Below, in pieces: positions 44,355 to 56,107 of a stretch of 64,000 bases of DNA. Source of the stretch: Branchipolynoe longqiensis (lineage: Eukaryota > Annelida > Polychaeta > Phyllodocida > Polynoidae). The stretch covers positions 43,027,347 to 43,091,346 of the forward strand of contig CM059199.1 of the NCBI GenBank assembly GCA_030323885.1, read 5' to 3'. Position 1 is the first letter of the stretch. Every line of letters begins with the position of its first letter. A program made the translations under genes and the position numbers. Below the pieces are notes generated by a model that had not been told where the DNA came from, made no database searches, and saw nothing but the letters and a program-made list of their open reading frames with translations.

Positions 44355-45554
44355 GCATGGGACAAGTGGCTGGGCGGGCTTCCTCTGAACGAACTGAAGG
44401 GTCTGCCAGGTTTCAAAATAGCACACCTGAATGTACGTAGTCTCACACATAAAATGGCACAATTAAGAATTGATCTGCCAGGATCGGGACTTGATATTTT
44501 CACAGTATCAGAAACATGGCTCAATAGCCGTATAGAAAAAAAACTAACTTCAATAACAAACTACACCTTCCTTAGGTATGATCGAAAAGCAAAACATCTA
44601 AATGGGCAAGCCAAAGCTGGAGGTGGACTAGGAATTTACTGCCAAAATTCTCTACAAGTAGATTCTAATAGATATGCAGATAACAATATTTCAAATTCTG
44701 TGCTGGAACTACAATGGGTGGTTGTAACAAGGCCTTATTCAAAGAAGATCCTAATTGGAAATGTGTACAGACCACCAGATGGAAGTGTTAAACAGGCCTT
44801 CGAGGAATTGAGCAATGTGATGAGTGAAATAGATGACATAGACAAGTATGAGACCCTACTGATAGGCGACTTCAATGCAGACTGTAGTGCTAAGAGAAGG
44901 CTACCAGCCATAATCATAAATCAATTTGCTTCAGAACATGAGCTCCAACAGCTGATAGATAAACCAACTAGGTCAACTAGAACTACTGCAACCACAATCG
45001 ATTTAGCCTTTACTAACATCAAGTATTGCACTCAAGCAGGAGTCCTTAACTACAATGTCAGTGACCATAAGCCAGTCTATATTATCAAAAAGAAACCCAG
45101 AAACAACCTAAAAACCACCACATACTGCGGAAGGACATATAGAAACTTCTCAACTGATGCACTTAGGACAATCTTGCAGAGTTATAACCCCACTACAATA
45201 TTTGAAGAACAGGATCCCAACAAATGTTGGGATATTTTAGAAGATATGATCAACCATGCAGCAGATAAACTTTGTCCGATGACTGAACTAAAAATAAAAG
45301 AGAACATGGCTGTTTACATCACCAGTGAACTGACAGAACTACAAAAGGACAGAGATTATTTTAAGCAAAAGGCTGACCTGACCAAAGACCCAGGAGACCA
45401 GTTTATAGCAAAATGCTTAACAAGCAAAGCCAGAACAGAGGTGAGGAAAGCGAAATCTATGTACTACATTGATCAAGCCATAAAGCACAACCAGAATCCT
45501 AAGAAATTCTGGTATGAACTAAGTCAAATTCAACCAGAAGCCAACCACAGATAA
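44355..45554 (+). pseudogene. Apurinic-type endonuclease domain of non-LTR element
   Basis: Open from after a TGA at 44352. It starts with KIAHLNVRSLTHKM, then VSETWLN, IGNVYRPPDG, LIGDFNADCS, TIDLAFTN and VSDHKPV. These are the Asn, Glu, Asp-Asn and His boxes of the endonuclease/exonuclease/phosphatase fold that nicks target DNA for target-primed reverse transcription. All listed residues are present. The frame ends by a shift at about 45550, after which RT continues. No ORF1 is seen upstream, so the 5' end may be truncated. Confidence 0.85.
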
Positions 45555-46743
45555 ACAGCATAGTAGACGACAGCACAGGTGAGCGAGTACCTGATGCTCA
45601 GTTAGCTGAAGTAATAAACAACTATTTTGTAGATATTGGGGCAAATCTCGCCAACAAATTCAAACAAAAAACCAAGTATCCACAAAATTATCACCCAGTC
45701 GCAAATCAACATGAATACAATCTTGAGAAAACAACAAGAGAAGAAGTACTCAACAAGATTGAGGAACTTTCATCATATAAATCGTCTGGTATGATGAATA
45801 TAAATTAGGCCTTCATTAAGACTGCCATTAGCATCCTAATAAATGAATGTACACATCTCTACAACCTTGTCATTGAAACAGGTGTATTCCCAGATAAATG
45901 GAAAATAACTACTGACACACCAATACCAAAGATAAGTAATCCTAAATCATGCAATGAACTGCGACCAATATCAATACTGCCCCTCCATGGCAAAGTCATC
46001 GAACAAATAATCCATGATCAAATAAAAACCTTCCTGGAAGACACCAACTACCTTACCAAACAGCAAAATGGCTTCAGAAAAGATAAATCAACCACAATAG
46101 CCCTAGCCACTCTATTAGATGAACTGCTGACTAACATGGATAGAGGAGATCTGACAATAACTGTTTTTCTTGATTTCAAGAAAGCTTTTGACACAATAGA
46201 CCATGACATTTTACTCTGGAAAATTGAAAGGGCAGGACTTGGTCCTAAATCTTGTACATTTATAGCCAACTATCTATCAAATAGACAACAAGTTACAAAA
46301 ATAAATGGCACTAAGTCAATGGAGAGATCAATTACAACTGGAGTACCCCAGGGTTCCACGCTTGGGCCACTACTCTTCCTCATATTCATTAATGACTTGC
46401 CCTTGGTAACAAATGAGGCCATGTTCACACTGTTTGCTGATGATGCGGCCCTCACAGTTCATAGCCCAAACATTGATCTGCAGCAGAGGTAGTTGAGGAT
46501 GTACTAGCTAAGGTTAACATCTGGTGTAAGGAAAATAAACTGACAATTAATGCAAAGAAATCTGAATACATAATTTTTGCAACCAAAGTAAAAAAATCCA
46601 GAGCACAACCTATCAATTTACATTTGGGTGATGCAGTATTGAATGAGGTAGAATCATACAAATATTTAGTGACCACACTCGATTCTACACTAAATGGTAA
46701 TCGACAACTCTCAAGACTTGGTCGTAATGCGTAGCATTACGTT
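45547..46743 (+). pseudogene. Reverse transcriptase of non-LTR element, first part
   Basis: The connector reads TGERVPDAQLAEVINNYF. RT motifs follow: LRPISILP, FLDFKKAFDTIDHDIL, TGVPQGSTLGPLLFLIFIND, LFADDAALTV (catalytic FADD) and KKSEYIIFATK. A stop lies near 45807 and another frame change at 46492. The reading stops at the edge of the GC-rich insertion in SRLGRN. It lacks an RNase H domain. Confidence 0.85.
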
Positions 46744-48310
46744 TGATGCGAGGAAAGGGAGAGACCCTCCCCCGCCCCGGGCTGTCGCGCTGCGCTGACA
46801 CCTCACCCGACGCCGCCGCGCGCCGCCCCCTCCCCCACCCCCCTGTCGCGCAGCATTCGCGCCTCACCCGACGCCCGCTGCTCACCGGCTCTCGCCCTCC
46901 CCCGGGCCGGCAGCATTCACACCTCACCTGCTGTCGCCCGTCCCCCTCCCCTTATAAGGCCGCCCGTCCGCCTCCCTCAGGCACTCGCCCTCCTGCCGCC
47001 TTCCAGCTCTCTCCCTTTTCTCTTTGGGATTTCTTCTCCTCGGACCGCTGCATCCCCTCGGACCGCTCCAGGATGCCCAGACACGGAAAGGGCACGGGCA
47101 CGGGCCGCCAGAGCTCCCGGGCGACCGCGCTGGCCACGCCGGGACCCTCCTCGGGCGCGCCGGGAGGAGCGCACCCCCCCCCCCTCAAGCACCGCCCCGG
47201 GGGGCACAGACCACGGCCGCCTCGGCGGATTTTTGATCCGCCGGCCCTCCCCCCGGCCGGCCCGGGGGGCCGTCTCCGGCGCCTCACCACCACCTCGAAG
47301 CCGACAACCTCCTCACCACTACCGACAACCCCCCAGAGATCACCGATCGAAGCGACGCCCTCGTGACTCACGTCACCCAGCCATGGCACCCTGGAACTAC
47401 CTCCAGCCACCCTGCCTACGCTCTCACCGCAGTCACCATCGGATTGCCGGTCACCCACGTCACCCACGTCACCCGGCCATGGCACCCTGGAACTACCTCC
47501 AGCCACCCTGCCTACGCTCTGCCGATACCACAGCCGCCGACCCTCACGACACCACCTTCGTCGAGGGGACCTCCCCAGACAACGCAGCCGCCGACCACGA
47601 CACCACCTTCATCAACCCGCCCGACCCGACCCCGACCCCCACCCCACCCAGCCCTGAGGACTTCGCCGGCCTCCCCCCGGCCGGCCCGGGGGGCCCTCCC
47701 CGGAGCCTCACCCTCACCACTGCCGACAGCCCCATGACGTCCACCAACAACCTCCCAGCGAACACCGATCGCAGCGCCGCCCAGTCACAGCCTCGCCGGA
47801 CCTCCTCACCGGATCCCTCCAAGGAGCGGGCCTCCTCTATCTTTGGCCGCCCGCCCCTTGTCGACGTAGGCCCCGGACACTCCCGCCCACACAGGGAACC
47901 CACACCTCAGACGACACAGCCCAGCCTCACGAGGGACCCTCCCCAGACAGCCCAGCCGCCGACCCTCACGACACCGCCTTCACGACCCTCCTCTCACCCA
48001 GATCTCCAGCCCCCGCCTCGGGCGCCCCGTGCCCCCAGCCTCGGGCGCGCCTCGAGCCCTCTCCTACTCTTTGGTGGAGGGCTCCTCGGCACCCCCTCAC
48101 TGACCACCCACAGACATCTGACTATCTTGTACATTTCCCTGTTGCTCCTCATGAGCCCTATCTTCCATTGCTCCTTATGAGCCCCTTTTTTACTTTATTC
48201 TCATTGCATTGCTCCTCATGAGCCTTTCTCTTCCTCTGTATACTCTGTTGAGGCGTCAATAAACCCCTTTCTTTCCACCCCCGCTTTGCCTTCTTCCTTT
48301 TCGCGCATCA
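46744..48310 (+). mobile_element. GC-rich YR-retroelement derivative, copy 2 (nested in RT)
   Basis: The ends are inverted: tgatgcgaggaaaggga at the left against cttccttttcgcgcatca at the right. The right end (from gcgcctcgagccctc, then ggtggagggctcctcgg, to the caataaa region and cgcgcatca) matches the YR C-terminus and tail of copies 1 and 3. An ATG at 47072 opens MPRHGKGTGTGRQSS, which could be a gag start. A block (accctggaactacctcc) is repeated at about 47386 and 47486. RT, RNase H and most of YR are missing, so it is non-autonomous. The 315-codon Pro-rich frame (47233-48180) is probably a by-product of GC richness. Confidence 0.75.
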
Positions 48311-48836
48311 ATCAAATGATAGCCATAAAAATGACAACTTTCAGAAAAATTAGGTACTACATGAGCGAGAATACAGCCCTGTTACTATATAAAGCCACTA
48401 TTCTTCCAATAATTCACTACAATGATTTAATATATGGACTGCTGACAAAACAACAAGAAAACTAATTACAGAGGATTCAAAACAGGGCACTTAGAACTGT
48501 CTACAGAGGGAAAAACCTGTCTGTAAAGGAAATGCATGCTAAAGCACAAGTCAGCTACCTTAGCCAAAGGAGGGAAACACATCTCCTCAGTCTCATGTAT
48601 AAAAGATCCAATGATGAACAATATGTTGACCATACAAACAGAGTAACCAGACAGAGCGATGCTACACTTCTAAAAACACCCAAGCCACTAAAAAACAAAC
48701 TGACTAAAGCACCGATTTACAGAGGTGGCACATTCTGGAATAAACTTCCAGTGAGGACAAGACGGTCCACAAGTCTCCTTGAATTTAAAAACTTAATGAA
48801 AATACAACAGGCTTGTCAGACCCAGACACAGTTATA
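48311..48836 (+). pseudogene. Reverse transcriptase of non-LTR element, thumb region after insertion
   Basis: It resumes with NQMIAIKMTTFRKIRYYM, then LLLYKATILPII, a stop at about 48462, RIQNRALRTVYRGKN, and the end GGTFWNKLPVRTRRSTSLLEF. This is the standard C-terminus of such RTs and continues exactly from SRLGRN before the insertion. Confidence 0.85.
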
Positions 48837-49528
48837 GGTATTCTAAAGGCCATCCTTGCCCTGACCCATGTACATCTATATATATATAAATGTTTTCAAA
48901 TGCACTACACAGCCCTGCACGCTGATCCCCTTCCCGCCCCTACCCCACCCCTACTACACCTTCTTTCAAAAGATATTACCTAACATTTTCCTTTAAATTG
49001 ACATAAAACCTGTCTGATGTAAGTCCCCACTGCAATCTCAGACCTCGATCCCATCATAAGGCCACACAGAACGGAACACTTGTGATGGGATTAAAAAAAG
49101 TAAAAAATGGGCAGGTTTCCGCATTTGGTATTGTTGATTGGATCCACTGATTTGCATATTTACAATATAATATATATATGTGTATTGGAGATATGTTATA
49201 TCTCTTTGAAAAAAGAAGAGAAAGCAAAGGAAGAAAGAAGTGTCTAAAGACAATTCTAGAGTCATCTTGTACATTTATTAATGCATGCTCACCAAGTGCA
49301 TAATACATATGTTGAACTGGAATTGCATGCAGTTACTATTACGACAAATAGTCAATTTATATTATGCTTCTATTATCGAATAGGTTTTTCATGTGGTTAA
49401 TATTGCAACTGATATTGTCATTTATGTACCAACAAATTGTAATGAATGGCTGGAAGACCAGTGCTCTGGCACTGACAAAAGACATTATTCGCTGAATAAA
49501 ATACATTTAGTAAAAAAAATAAAACAAT
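48837..49528 (+). other. 3' UTR of non-LTR element
   Basis: No ORF. The last 130 bp resembles 8.9-9.05 kb and ends in an A-rich tail. The 48900-49300 part is not recognised. Confidence 0.5.
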
Positions 49529-49869
49529 AATTCAAATATATATGTGTACTTAGCTTAAACCACAGGTTCTAGCGAATTTCTGAGCGCACTATGGCACTGA
49601 AGTCCTCTGACTGTCCGGCTGCTTAGCCTCCATATGATATAGTTTCCATTATATTACAACACACACACCAAATGCAGCTGAAAATACAATACTTAAGCCT
49701 AACAAGCACATGTGTTTGTGTGTATACATTCAACGTGACTGACTCACTACAGGTCTAACCTGCTCGCTGGCCTAATCACCTGACCTGACCTACTTAGATT
49801 AGCTGCACTGTTTACATTTGGCAGCGGCGCTGACCTACTTTGTGTCTGCTCGACTGGTTCGGCTTGGAA

Positions 49870-50611
49870 ATGTTTGTCGGCACGGCAGAGTGCACTCGTC
49901 AACCCACGCCAGCAGGTTCAATGTCACACAAACCTGTTTCCCCAATTAGGCTGACAGTTCCGCACAACTTGGAACCTGAAGTTTCTGCCATTCACGTCGA
50001 CCGACACATCACCGTCAGGAGTGATCCGATGTCCCGAGAACGTCACCAACGAACACCTGGTGTTCGTCAGCTGCCCCGGAGCGATTCTGTTGAAGACGTT
50101 CCTCGGAAGCACGTTTGCCTCCGACCCGTGTACCACATTTGCCTCTGACGGTCGCGTACCACAGCTCGGCATCTTGCTCGGCACCGCGGTCAACGGCACC
50201 ATTGAACAGATCCGTTGTCAACACATTGACCTCCTCCGGATCCGAGTCTTGCTCAGCATTGTGAGGGTCGGGCTCTTCAACGGTAACCTCGTTGACCCTG
50301 CCAAGTCTGCTCCTGCAGACCTTACCGAAGTGCCGGATCTTCTTGCAGGCTATGCAAGCTTTGCCTTTCGCTGGGCAGACTTCCTGGCGGTGTTCGTATC
50401 CACAGTTCTGACAGCGGATCTTGAACTCTCCTGCACCGGCACCGCCAGAATTCCAAGATGGCAATTTCCAAGATGGCATCGCCGATGACCGGACAGTTGG
50501 TCCACCGGTACGCGCAGTAGCATAGTTCTTAAGAAAATCTATTTCCTTACTCTCAACATCTGATTTGGTGTCCTCCAACAGATCCGAACTGAATTCACTC
50601 ATTTCGCACAT
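49870..50611 (-). pseudogene. Gypsy zinc knuckles and protease region
   Basis: The frame from 50611 reads MCEMSEFSSDLLEDTKSDVE, then both knuckles without a break (CQNCGYEHRQEVC, CIACKKIRHFGKVC). The reading then shifts near 50130-50160. SEANVLPRNVF and VTFSGHRITPDGD (protease) follow in another frame. The undisturbed gag-to-knuckle join shows the family's original single frame. Dead copy. Confidence 0.8.
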
Positions 50612-50612
50612 A

Positions 50613-51107
50613 CTAACACACTTCTCCAGAGTTGTAGGTTTGCAGCAGTTTGTTACGCAAATTAATGTTTTTAACGCCAGCCACCAACCGATCGCGCAAC
50701 AGCGACTCCTCCACTGACCCGTACTCGTAATCCTTTACTTTGTCTCTTAGCACCGTGATGTACGTGGCCATAGATTCTGTAGCTTGATTATGCAAATTAA
50801 ACTTGTACCTTGTTATTATCAAACTGCACTTGCCTATACAATATGTCTGGAATGCTTCTGTGAGTGGTGCGATCCTGTCTCGGTCAGCGAGCGCGATGGA
50901 CATATTGGCGAAAACTTTTTGCGCTTCTTCGCCAGCGACGTGAAGAAAGATGCAGCATTGCACTCGTTCTGTCTTCAATATGACACCTGCAGCAGTCGCG
51001 TATATGTCATATGCTCTGATCCATGTTTTCCAGTTTGATCTTGTGTTGTTGCTGAGGACAAGCTGACCATGTGGCCGCAAACCCGGCAGTGTATTAACAG
51101 GCGGCAT
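50613..51107 (-). pseudogene. Gypsy gag, 164 open codons
   Basis: From MPPVNTLPGLRPHGQ through NWKTWIRAYDIYATAAG, FLHVAGEEAQKVFANM and FNLHNQATESMATYI to LRNKLLQTYN, where a small deletion shifts the frame just before KCVSMCEMSE. It is better preserved at its start than the 34.5 kb copy. Confidence 0.85.
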
Positions 51108-51126
51108 TCTTCCTCATCTGACACCA

Positions 51127-51280
51127 TGTGAAAGTACAACGTCTGAACACCTTGACTTCTGGATACTGAATGGTTTATTCCCGTCCAGGGCTCACTGAAC
51201 CGGCGGCTAAACTTTCCATGACGTCATCTCATTAGCATATTTACAGACATGTCTAGACATCTATTACGCATATATCACAT
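51127..51280 (-). repeat. LTR of the deleted gypsy copy
   Basis: tgtgaaagtacaacg to acgcatatatcaca, with an internal deletion of about 40 bp relative to the 191-203-bp copies. Confidence 0.85.
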
Positions 51281-52129
51281 TGATTAGCCAGAAGTAATTC
51301 TTGTTCTAAATATTAAAATGTCAAATGTGTCTACAAAAACTTGTTTCAAAGAAATATATAACTAATATCTGATTAACCCTACTCATTTTCTATTTCTACA
51401 TATGTCATTAACCATAAGTTATAAATAAAAACATGAATAAAACTGACTCTGGCAATGGCTCTAACACTAGTCTGAGTGCCTAGATTTGTCTAAATCTAAA
51501 TGCACATGGCATAAGATGTACTGATTATATTGATGTAAATGGAATGCTGGATAAAAGATTAAAATCTTAATTTATTATATATATTTTTTTAGTTGGTATT
51601 CTATGTTTCAAACAAGAGCTGAGATGACCTGAAACTAGAACATTTCATAGCTGCACCCAGTGTATTAGCATGTGCCATGTGATTCTCGCAGCTTTGTTTT
51701 GCTCTGCATCCCACAATGCACCGCGCGGCTGGAACCGTGATGTAGTCTATTCTTTAACTTGTTAAAATCTAATGTAGCCTTGCTCTCGGTACCCATGGTT
51801 GCAATGCATGGCCAGTGGCATTATCGCTCGACCAGTGCCATTCTCTAATTTGTCAATCTGCTAGTACTAGTAGGGTCTATGACATAGGCTATGACTGTCA
51901 CTATGTGGTGTGGTAAATGTTAAATCTTGACGTCGTAAGCCCAGTAAGATTGTAGATAAAATATTCACTCCCCTACTCAGAGTAGGGATGAATGATGATC
52001 ATGACCATGTCTAACTCCGAGCAAAAGCCACTTAATTGGTATGAAACAACTATAAACAGTCTCTGGAGTCACTAGTTCCACCGTGCAGTGTTCATCTATA
52101 TTGTCATCAAGTTAAAGTTGCATGGTCCG
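51281..52129. other. Unassigned; half of a TAGATAAA MITE at 51953
   Basis: At 51953-51993 tagataaaatattcac is followed by a short foldback (ccctactcagagtaggg) and tgaat. The closing TIR is decayed. Nothing else recognised. Confidence 0.5.
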
Positions 52130-53212
52130 ATGGCATTTGAATTGTTGTCTTATTTTTTAGATAAATATATCAAATTGATCGTTACAAGCTACTAATCATT
52201 AGTCCGGAGTGATGTTGATTAAAGATGATTAGTTTTGAAGTAATATGAGCTGAAAGAACCAAAAATAATTTCGACAAGCTTGCCAAAAGTCCTGTGGCTA
52301 TGATCGACCCAGATGGTCATCTTGCGGTGACCACGTGATGTGAGATGACCTGGAACCTTACAGGACTGTAGGTAGGTATTTCTGTTTGGGTTGGGAACAA
52401 TCTGGGAACGGATTAGTGCCATAGGCCCATGGCACTAGGGTTTTTAACAAAATATTATGTGTGTCTGTTGTCTGCTTGTGTCTGTCTATGTATGTCTGTA
52501 TGTATATGTGTCTGTGTGTGTATATCTGTGTGTTTCTGTGTATGTGTATGTGTGGGTATGTATGTGTGTCTGTCTGTGTCTGTCTGTCTGTGTATGTGTA
52601 TGTGTCTGTGTATGTCTGTCAGTGTGTATATATGTATGTGTGTGTATGTCTGTGTGTGTGTCTGCCTCTGTCTGTGTGTGTCTGTCTATGTGTCTCTGTA
52701 TGTGTGTCTCTCTCTCTGCAGTCAGGTTGGGTGTATGTTGGGTGTGTGCATGTATCTGTGTTTCTGTGTCTGTGTGTGCTGTCTATGCATGTATGTCTGT
52801 GTGGGTCTATCTATGTGTGTCTGTGTGTGTGTCTGTATGTGTGTGTCTGTCTGTGTGTATATCTCTGTGTCTCTGTAAAGTCAGGTCAGGAAACACACAG
52901 ACACATACACACACACAGACACATCCACCTCATATCCCCTTCCCCTCTATGGCCCTGCACGGTAGGCCTACTTGGTTGGGGGGAGGCTAATGAGGTCACC
53001 AGATTGGCCTAGTTGGTTAATGGCCTCCCTGCAGAATGGGTGTTTCAAAGTGAGTGTCTAAAGGGGTGAGCTTATAAATTCACTGGTTATTCTGTATATG
53101 CTGTCCCAAATCATTAGCTAATACACCAGTATATAAGTTGGATATATAGGATCAAATGTAACTAGTTGTTTTAATTTTGACAAAATTATATTTCATCGGA
53201 CCATGCAACTAT
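52130..53212. mobile_element. TIR element carrying a TGTC/TGTA microsatellite, copy 1
   Basis: agttgcatggtccgatg at about 52132 is matched by catcggaccatgcaact ending about 53208. The first ~330 bp is nearly identical to 57396-57740. The middle (52455-52890) is a tgtctgtgtgtatg-type microsatellite that gives long Val/Cys ORFs on every plus frame. These are not genes. Confidence 0.8.
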
Positions 53213-53254
53213 AAGGAACTAGTCGAGTCAAACAAATGACTTATACAATTGATA

Positions 53255-53335
53255 GGCCTTCTTGTCGCTTCCAAGCCTGGCACTCAGCATTGATAGGATA
53301 GGTCAAGGATCGACTGGTTAGCTCAGTGTCAGGAT
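53255..53335 (+). repeat. SINE fragment interrupted by YR element
   Basis: cttccaagcctggcactcag through ctcagtgtcaggat. It stops exactly where the next element begins (gatgcgcgac). Confidence 0.7.
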
Positions 53336-54534
53336 GATGCGCGACAAAGAAGGAAGATAAGGCGTGGGTGGAGAAAAGGCACTTTATTGAGAAATGACAT
53401 GATATATATATATATATGTACAGGATAGTGCAGGTAATGAGTAAATAAGGACAATCAGGATAATGTCAGTGTAATGTCAAATAATGTTATGCAAGGAAAT
53501 AAGAAAAATGTACAATGTTATGCAAGGATAATAATGTAAAATAAGAGAAGAGCTCAGAGGGAGCCTATGAGGTGAGTCCGTGAGGTGGAGCCGAGGAGCC
53601 CTCCACCAAAATGGAGGAGAGGGCTCGAGGGGCGGCCGAAGGGGTGAGGCGGGGCACGTATGCATGCACCACCTCAGAGGTCACCCTGGGTGACCAGGGT
53701 GACCTGGGTGGCGGTGGGCCTGGCATGACTCTGCCAGCAGTCTGATGGTGACTGCGGTGAGAGCATAGGCAGGGTGACAGGGAGATAGTTCCAGGGTGCA
53801 CAGGTCCCTTGTGCCATGATGTCTGGGAGGCGGAGCGGGCCCTCTGGTAGCAGCGGCGGCAGGGTGGGAGCAAATAGTACCTGCGCGCACAGTGGCAGCA
53901 CAGATAGTGGCGGCAGAGAGCGGTAGCACAGGTGGCAGCAACACGTTGATATACCGGAGCAGCAGCACACAGTGGAAGGGGGCCCAGCGGCAGCAGCACA
54001 GTGGCAGCAGAGACGGGGCAGCACACAGATGTGGAGCGCGCAGTGGTAGCAGGGTGGCTGGCATGGGTGACATGGGTGACTTGGGTGACCTGGGTGGCGG
54101 CGGGTCTGGCATAACTCTGCCAGCAGTCCGATGGTGACTGCAGTGAGAGCGTAGGCAGGGTGGCTGGAGATAGTTCCACGGTGCGATGGCTGGGTGACAT
54201 GGGTGACCAGGGTGACCTGGGGGCATGGGTGACCATGATGTCCGGGAGGTGGAGCCAGCCCTGTGGCAGCACAGCGGCAGCAGGTGGGAGCAGGGGGTGC
54301 CTGCGTGCACTGTGGCAGCACAGACAGTGGTGGCACAGAACGGCAGCGCACAGGTGGCAGCAACACGTTGATATACAACAGCAGCAGCACACAGTGGTAG
54401 GAGGCCCAGTGGCAGCAGCGCAGTGGCAGCAGAGAGGGGCAGCACAGAGAGGTGGAGGGCGCAGTGGCAGCACAGGCGGGAGCAAAGGTGGAGGCGGCAG
54501 ATGGCGTGGGTGACATGGGTGACCAGGGTGACCT
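53336..54534 (-). mobile_element. GC-rich YR-retroelement derivative, copy 3
   Basis: It starts (plus reading) gatgcgcgacaaagaagg, the family 3' end. On the minus strand SEVVHAYVPRLTPSAAPRAL is the YR C-terminus shared with copy 1 (SDAVYAYIPRLAP). The rest is two diverged tandem copies of a ~390-bp unit (about 53691-54066 and 54075-54480, both with cagcaacacgttgatatac). No RT or YR core is present. Long open frames on both strands reflect composition. Confidence 0.7.
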
Positions 54535-54562
54535 TTGATTATTGTGTTTTATGTATATAATA

Positions 54563-54896
54563 CAATATAACCCTGTTAAACCAAGCTCAGTTAAACCAAA
54601 CGATCGGTTAATCCAAACAAATTTCTAGGGTCCCTTCAAAATGCTACAATGTATCCTATAAAAAAGTCGGTGGAATCTCAGGTGACCTTATAACCACATG
54701 GAAGTTTGGTTTAACTGTACCGGAAGTGGCCTGGGGCATGACATTCTGTTTGGATTAACTGGTAATTTGGATTAAACGACTTTGGTTTAACCAACTTTTT
54801 TATATGATAAATGTTAGTATTTTGCGGGCCATCAAAAAAAGTTTGGATTAACTGATCATTTGGTTTAACCGAGCTTGGTTTAATGGGGTTGTATTG
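54563..54896. mobile_element. 334-bp MITE, pogo/Tc1-mariner-like
   Basis: It starts caatataaccctgttaaacc and ends in the inverted copy (ggtttaatggggttgtattg); the TIR is about 55 bp. It is flanked by TA (54561-54562 and 54897-54898). Several internal ggttaa(t/a)cc motifs occur, as in pogo-type MITEs. No ORF. Confidence 0.8.
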
Positions 54897-54898
54897 TA

Positions 54899-55316
54899 TC
54901 CATATATAAACATATATTTGGTGAGTGGTTGGAATTTTGATTTGATTTATTTTACTTTTGTTTATTACTTTTTACTTCGATTCAAATATTTGGGATGTGG
55001 TGGAGGGAGGCTCGGAACCGGGAAGCTGGGAGGCTATACATACCATTTTAAATCGATAAAGTGTTTATTAATATATGTATATGTGTGTATATGTGTATAT
55101 GTATATGTGTATATATGTATATATGCTGTCACAACAATAAAATAAATAAAATACAATAATATTTAAGCTAGGTTTCCCTTAACTAATATGAATAGAAATA
55201 AAAAGTGATAACCAACAATATAATAAATCGAATACAATAATATTTAAGGTAGGTTTTTCTTAATGTTGTACCAGCAAGACAAGCCATCTTTGTGGTGACT
55301 ATGCATCAGATGCATA
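54899..55316. repeat. AT-rich stretch with a short tandem duplication
   Basis: aatacaataatatttaag, then taggttt, occurs twice (about 55150 and 55233), a period near 85 bp. A TATG microsatellite lies at 55072-55125. Confidence 0.6.
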
Positions 55317-55340
55317 ATCACAGTGAATTAGTTATTATGC

Positions 55341-55393
<53 letters not shown>

Positions 55394-56107
55394 TATGCAA
55401 AAAATATATATAAATGATGTACAACAGTCCCCACAGGACCTCCCCCAGTGGCAAGTTGACATATATGAGTGGGCCACAGACCAGCATATACACCCACGGT
55501 TGACTGGAGGTTCCTCTATTGTTTGGGATTTATGTCTATGCCAACACAGTACTATCATGGGCAGTTCTGTCCTGTAGCCATGTGTTGTAACTACTGAATT
55601 ATTTCCTAATATTCACTGTTAATTTACTCAATCCGGTCCCAACTAAATGTCCTAGGAATATCCAGGAAATTAGATATAATTTTTGGCTTTCTAGTGATCT
55701 ATTCCAATATGAAAACATCCCAAAACTCAGTGTGCCATAATCACAGTGAATTATTTATTATGCATATATATATTGGTATGCAAAAAATATATCTAAGTGA
55801 TCTACAACAGTCCCCACAGGACCTCCTCCCCAAGTGGCAAGTGGAAGTATATGAGTGGGCCACAGACCAGCATATACCCCCATGGTTGACTGGAGGTGCC
55901 CTATTGTTTGGGATTTACTGATATACCAACACAGTACTATCATGGGCAGTTCTGGCCATATGTTGTAACTACTGAATTATTTCCTAATATTCACTGCCAA
56001 TTTACTAAATCCGGTCCCAACTAAATGGTCTGAAAATATGCAAGAAATTAGATATAATTTTTTGCTTTCTAGGGATATGAAAACATCCCAAAACTCAGTG
56101 TGCCACA
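55317..56107 (+). repeat. Two tandem ~400-bp units with an exon-like reading frame
   Basis: Unit 1 (55317 to about 55735) and unit 2 (55737-56107) share agtccccacaggacctcc, ggcaagttg/ggcaagtgg, gtgggccacagaccagcata and everything to ccaaaactcagtgtgcca. Each holds an open stretch with QQSPQDL, YEWATDQHI and LTGG; unit 2 ends with a hydrophobic run (LLFGIY). The reading is conserved better than chance would suggest, and could be a duplicated exon or a transposon fragment. No family recognised. A (TA)n run separates the start of unit 1. Confidence 0.5.

Larger units (their letters stand above)
44355..49528 (+). mobile_element. APE-type non-LTR retrotransposon, RT split by a nested element
   Basis: Endonuclease, then RT, then a 3' UTR ending gctggaagaccagtgctctg, gaataaaatacat and an A-rich tail at about 49528. 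The 46744-48310 part is a foreign GC-rich insertion; coding resumes after it in register with the thumb region. Frame breaks make it dead. The 3' end abuts the internal 3' part of a gypsy copy and has replaced its LTR. Confidence 0.88.
49535..51280 (-). mobile_element. Internally deleted Ty3/gypsy copy (gag-protease derivative)
   Basis: The 5' LTR (51127-51280), gag (from ATG 51107), zinc knuckles and the protease region run to about 49870. From there it jumps directly to the 3' internal region that in the full copy lies at 30490-30765. RT, RNase H and integrase (about 2.5 kb) are gone. The 3' LTR is absent; the non-LTR tail lies there instead. Confidence 0.85.

Noticed and set aside
47233..48180. 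315-codon Pro/Thr-rich protein
   Set aside because: GC-rich sequence opens several frames at once, and the end is in a different frame from the conserved YR C-terminus.
53565..54513. 300-codon Pro/Ala/Cys-rich proteins
   Set aside because: Open on several frames of both strands in a tandemly duplicated GC-rich repeat; only the short YR-like end is supported.
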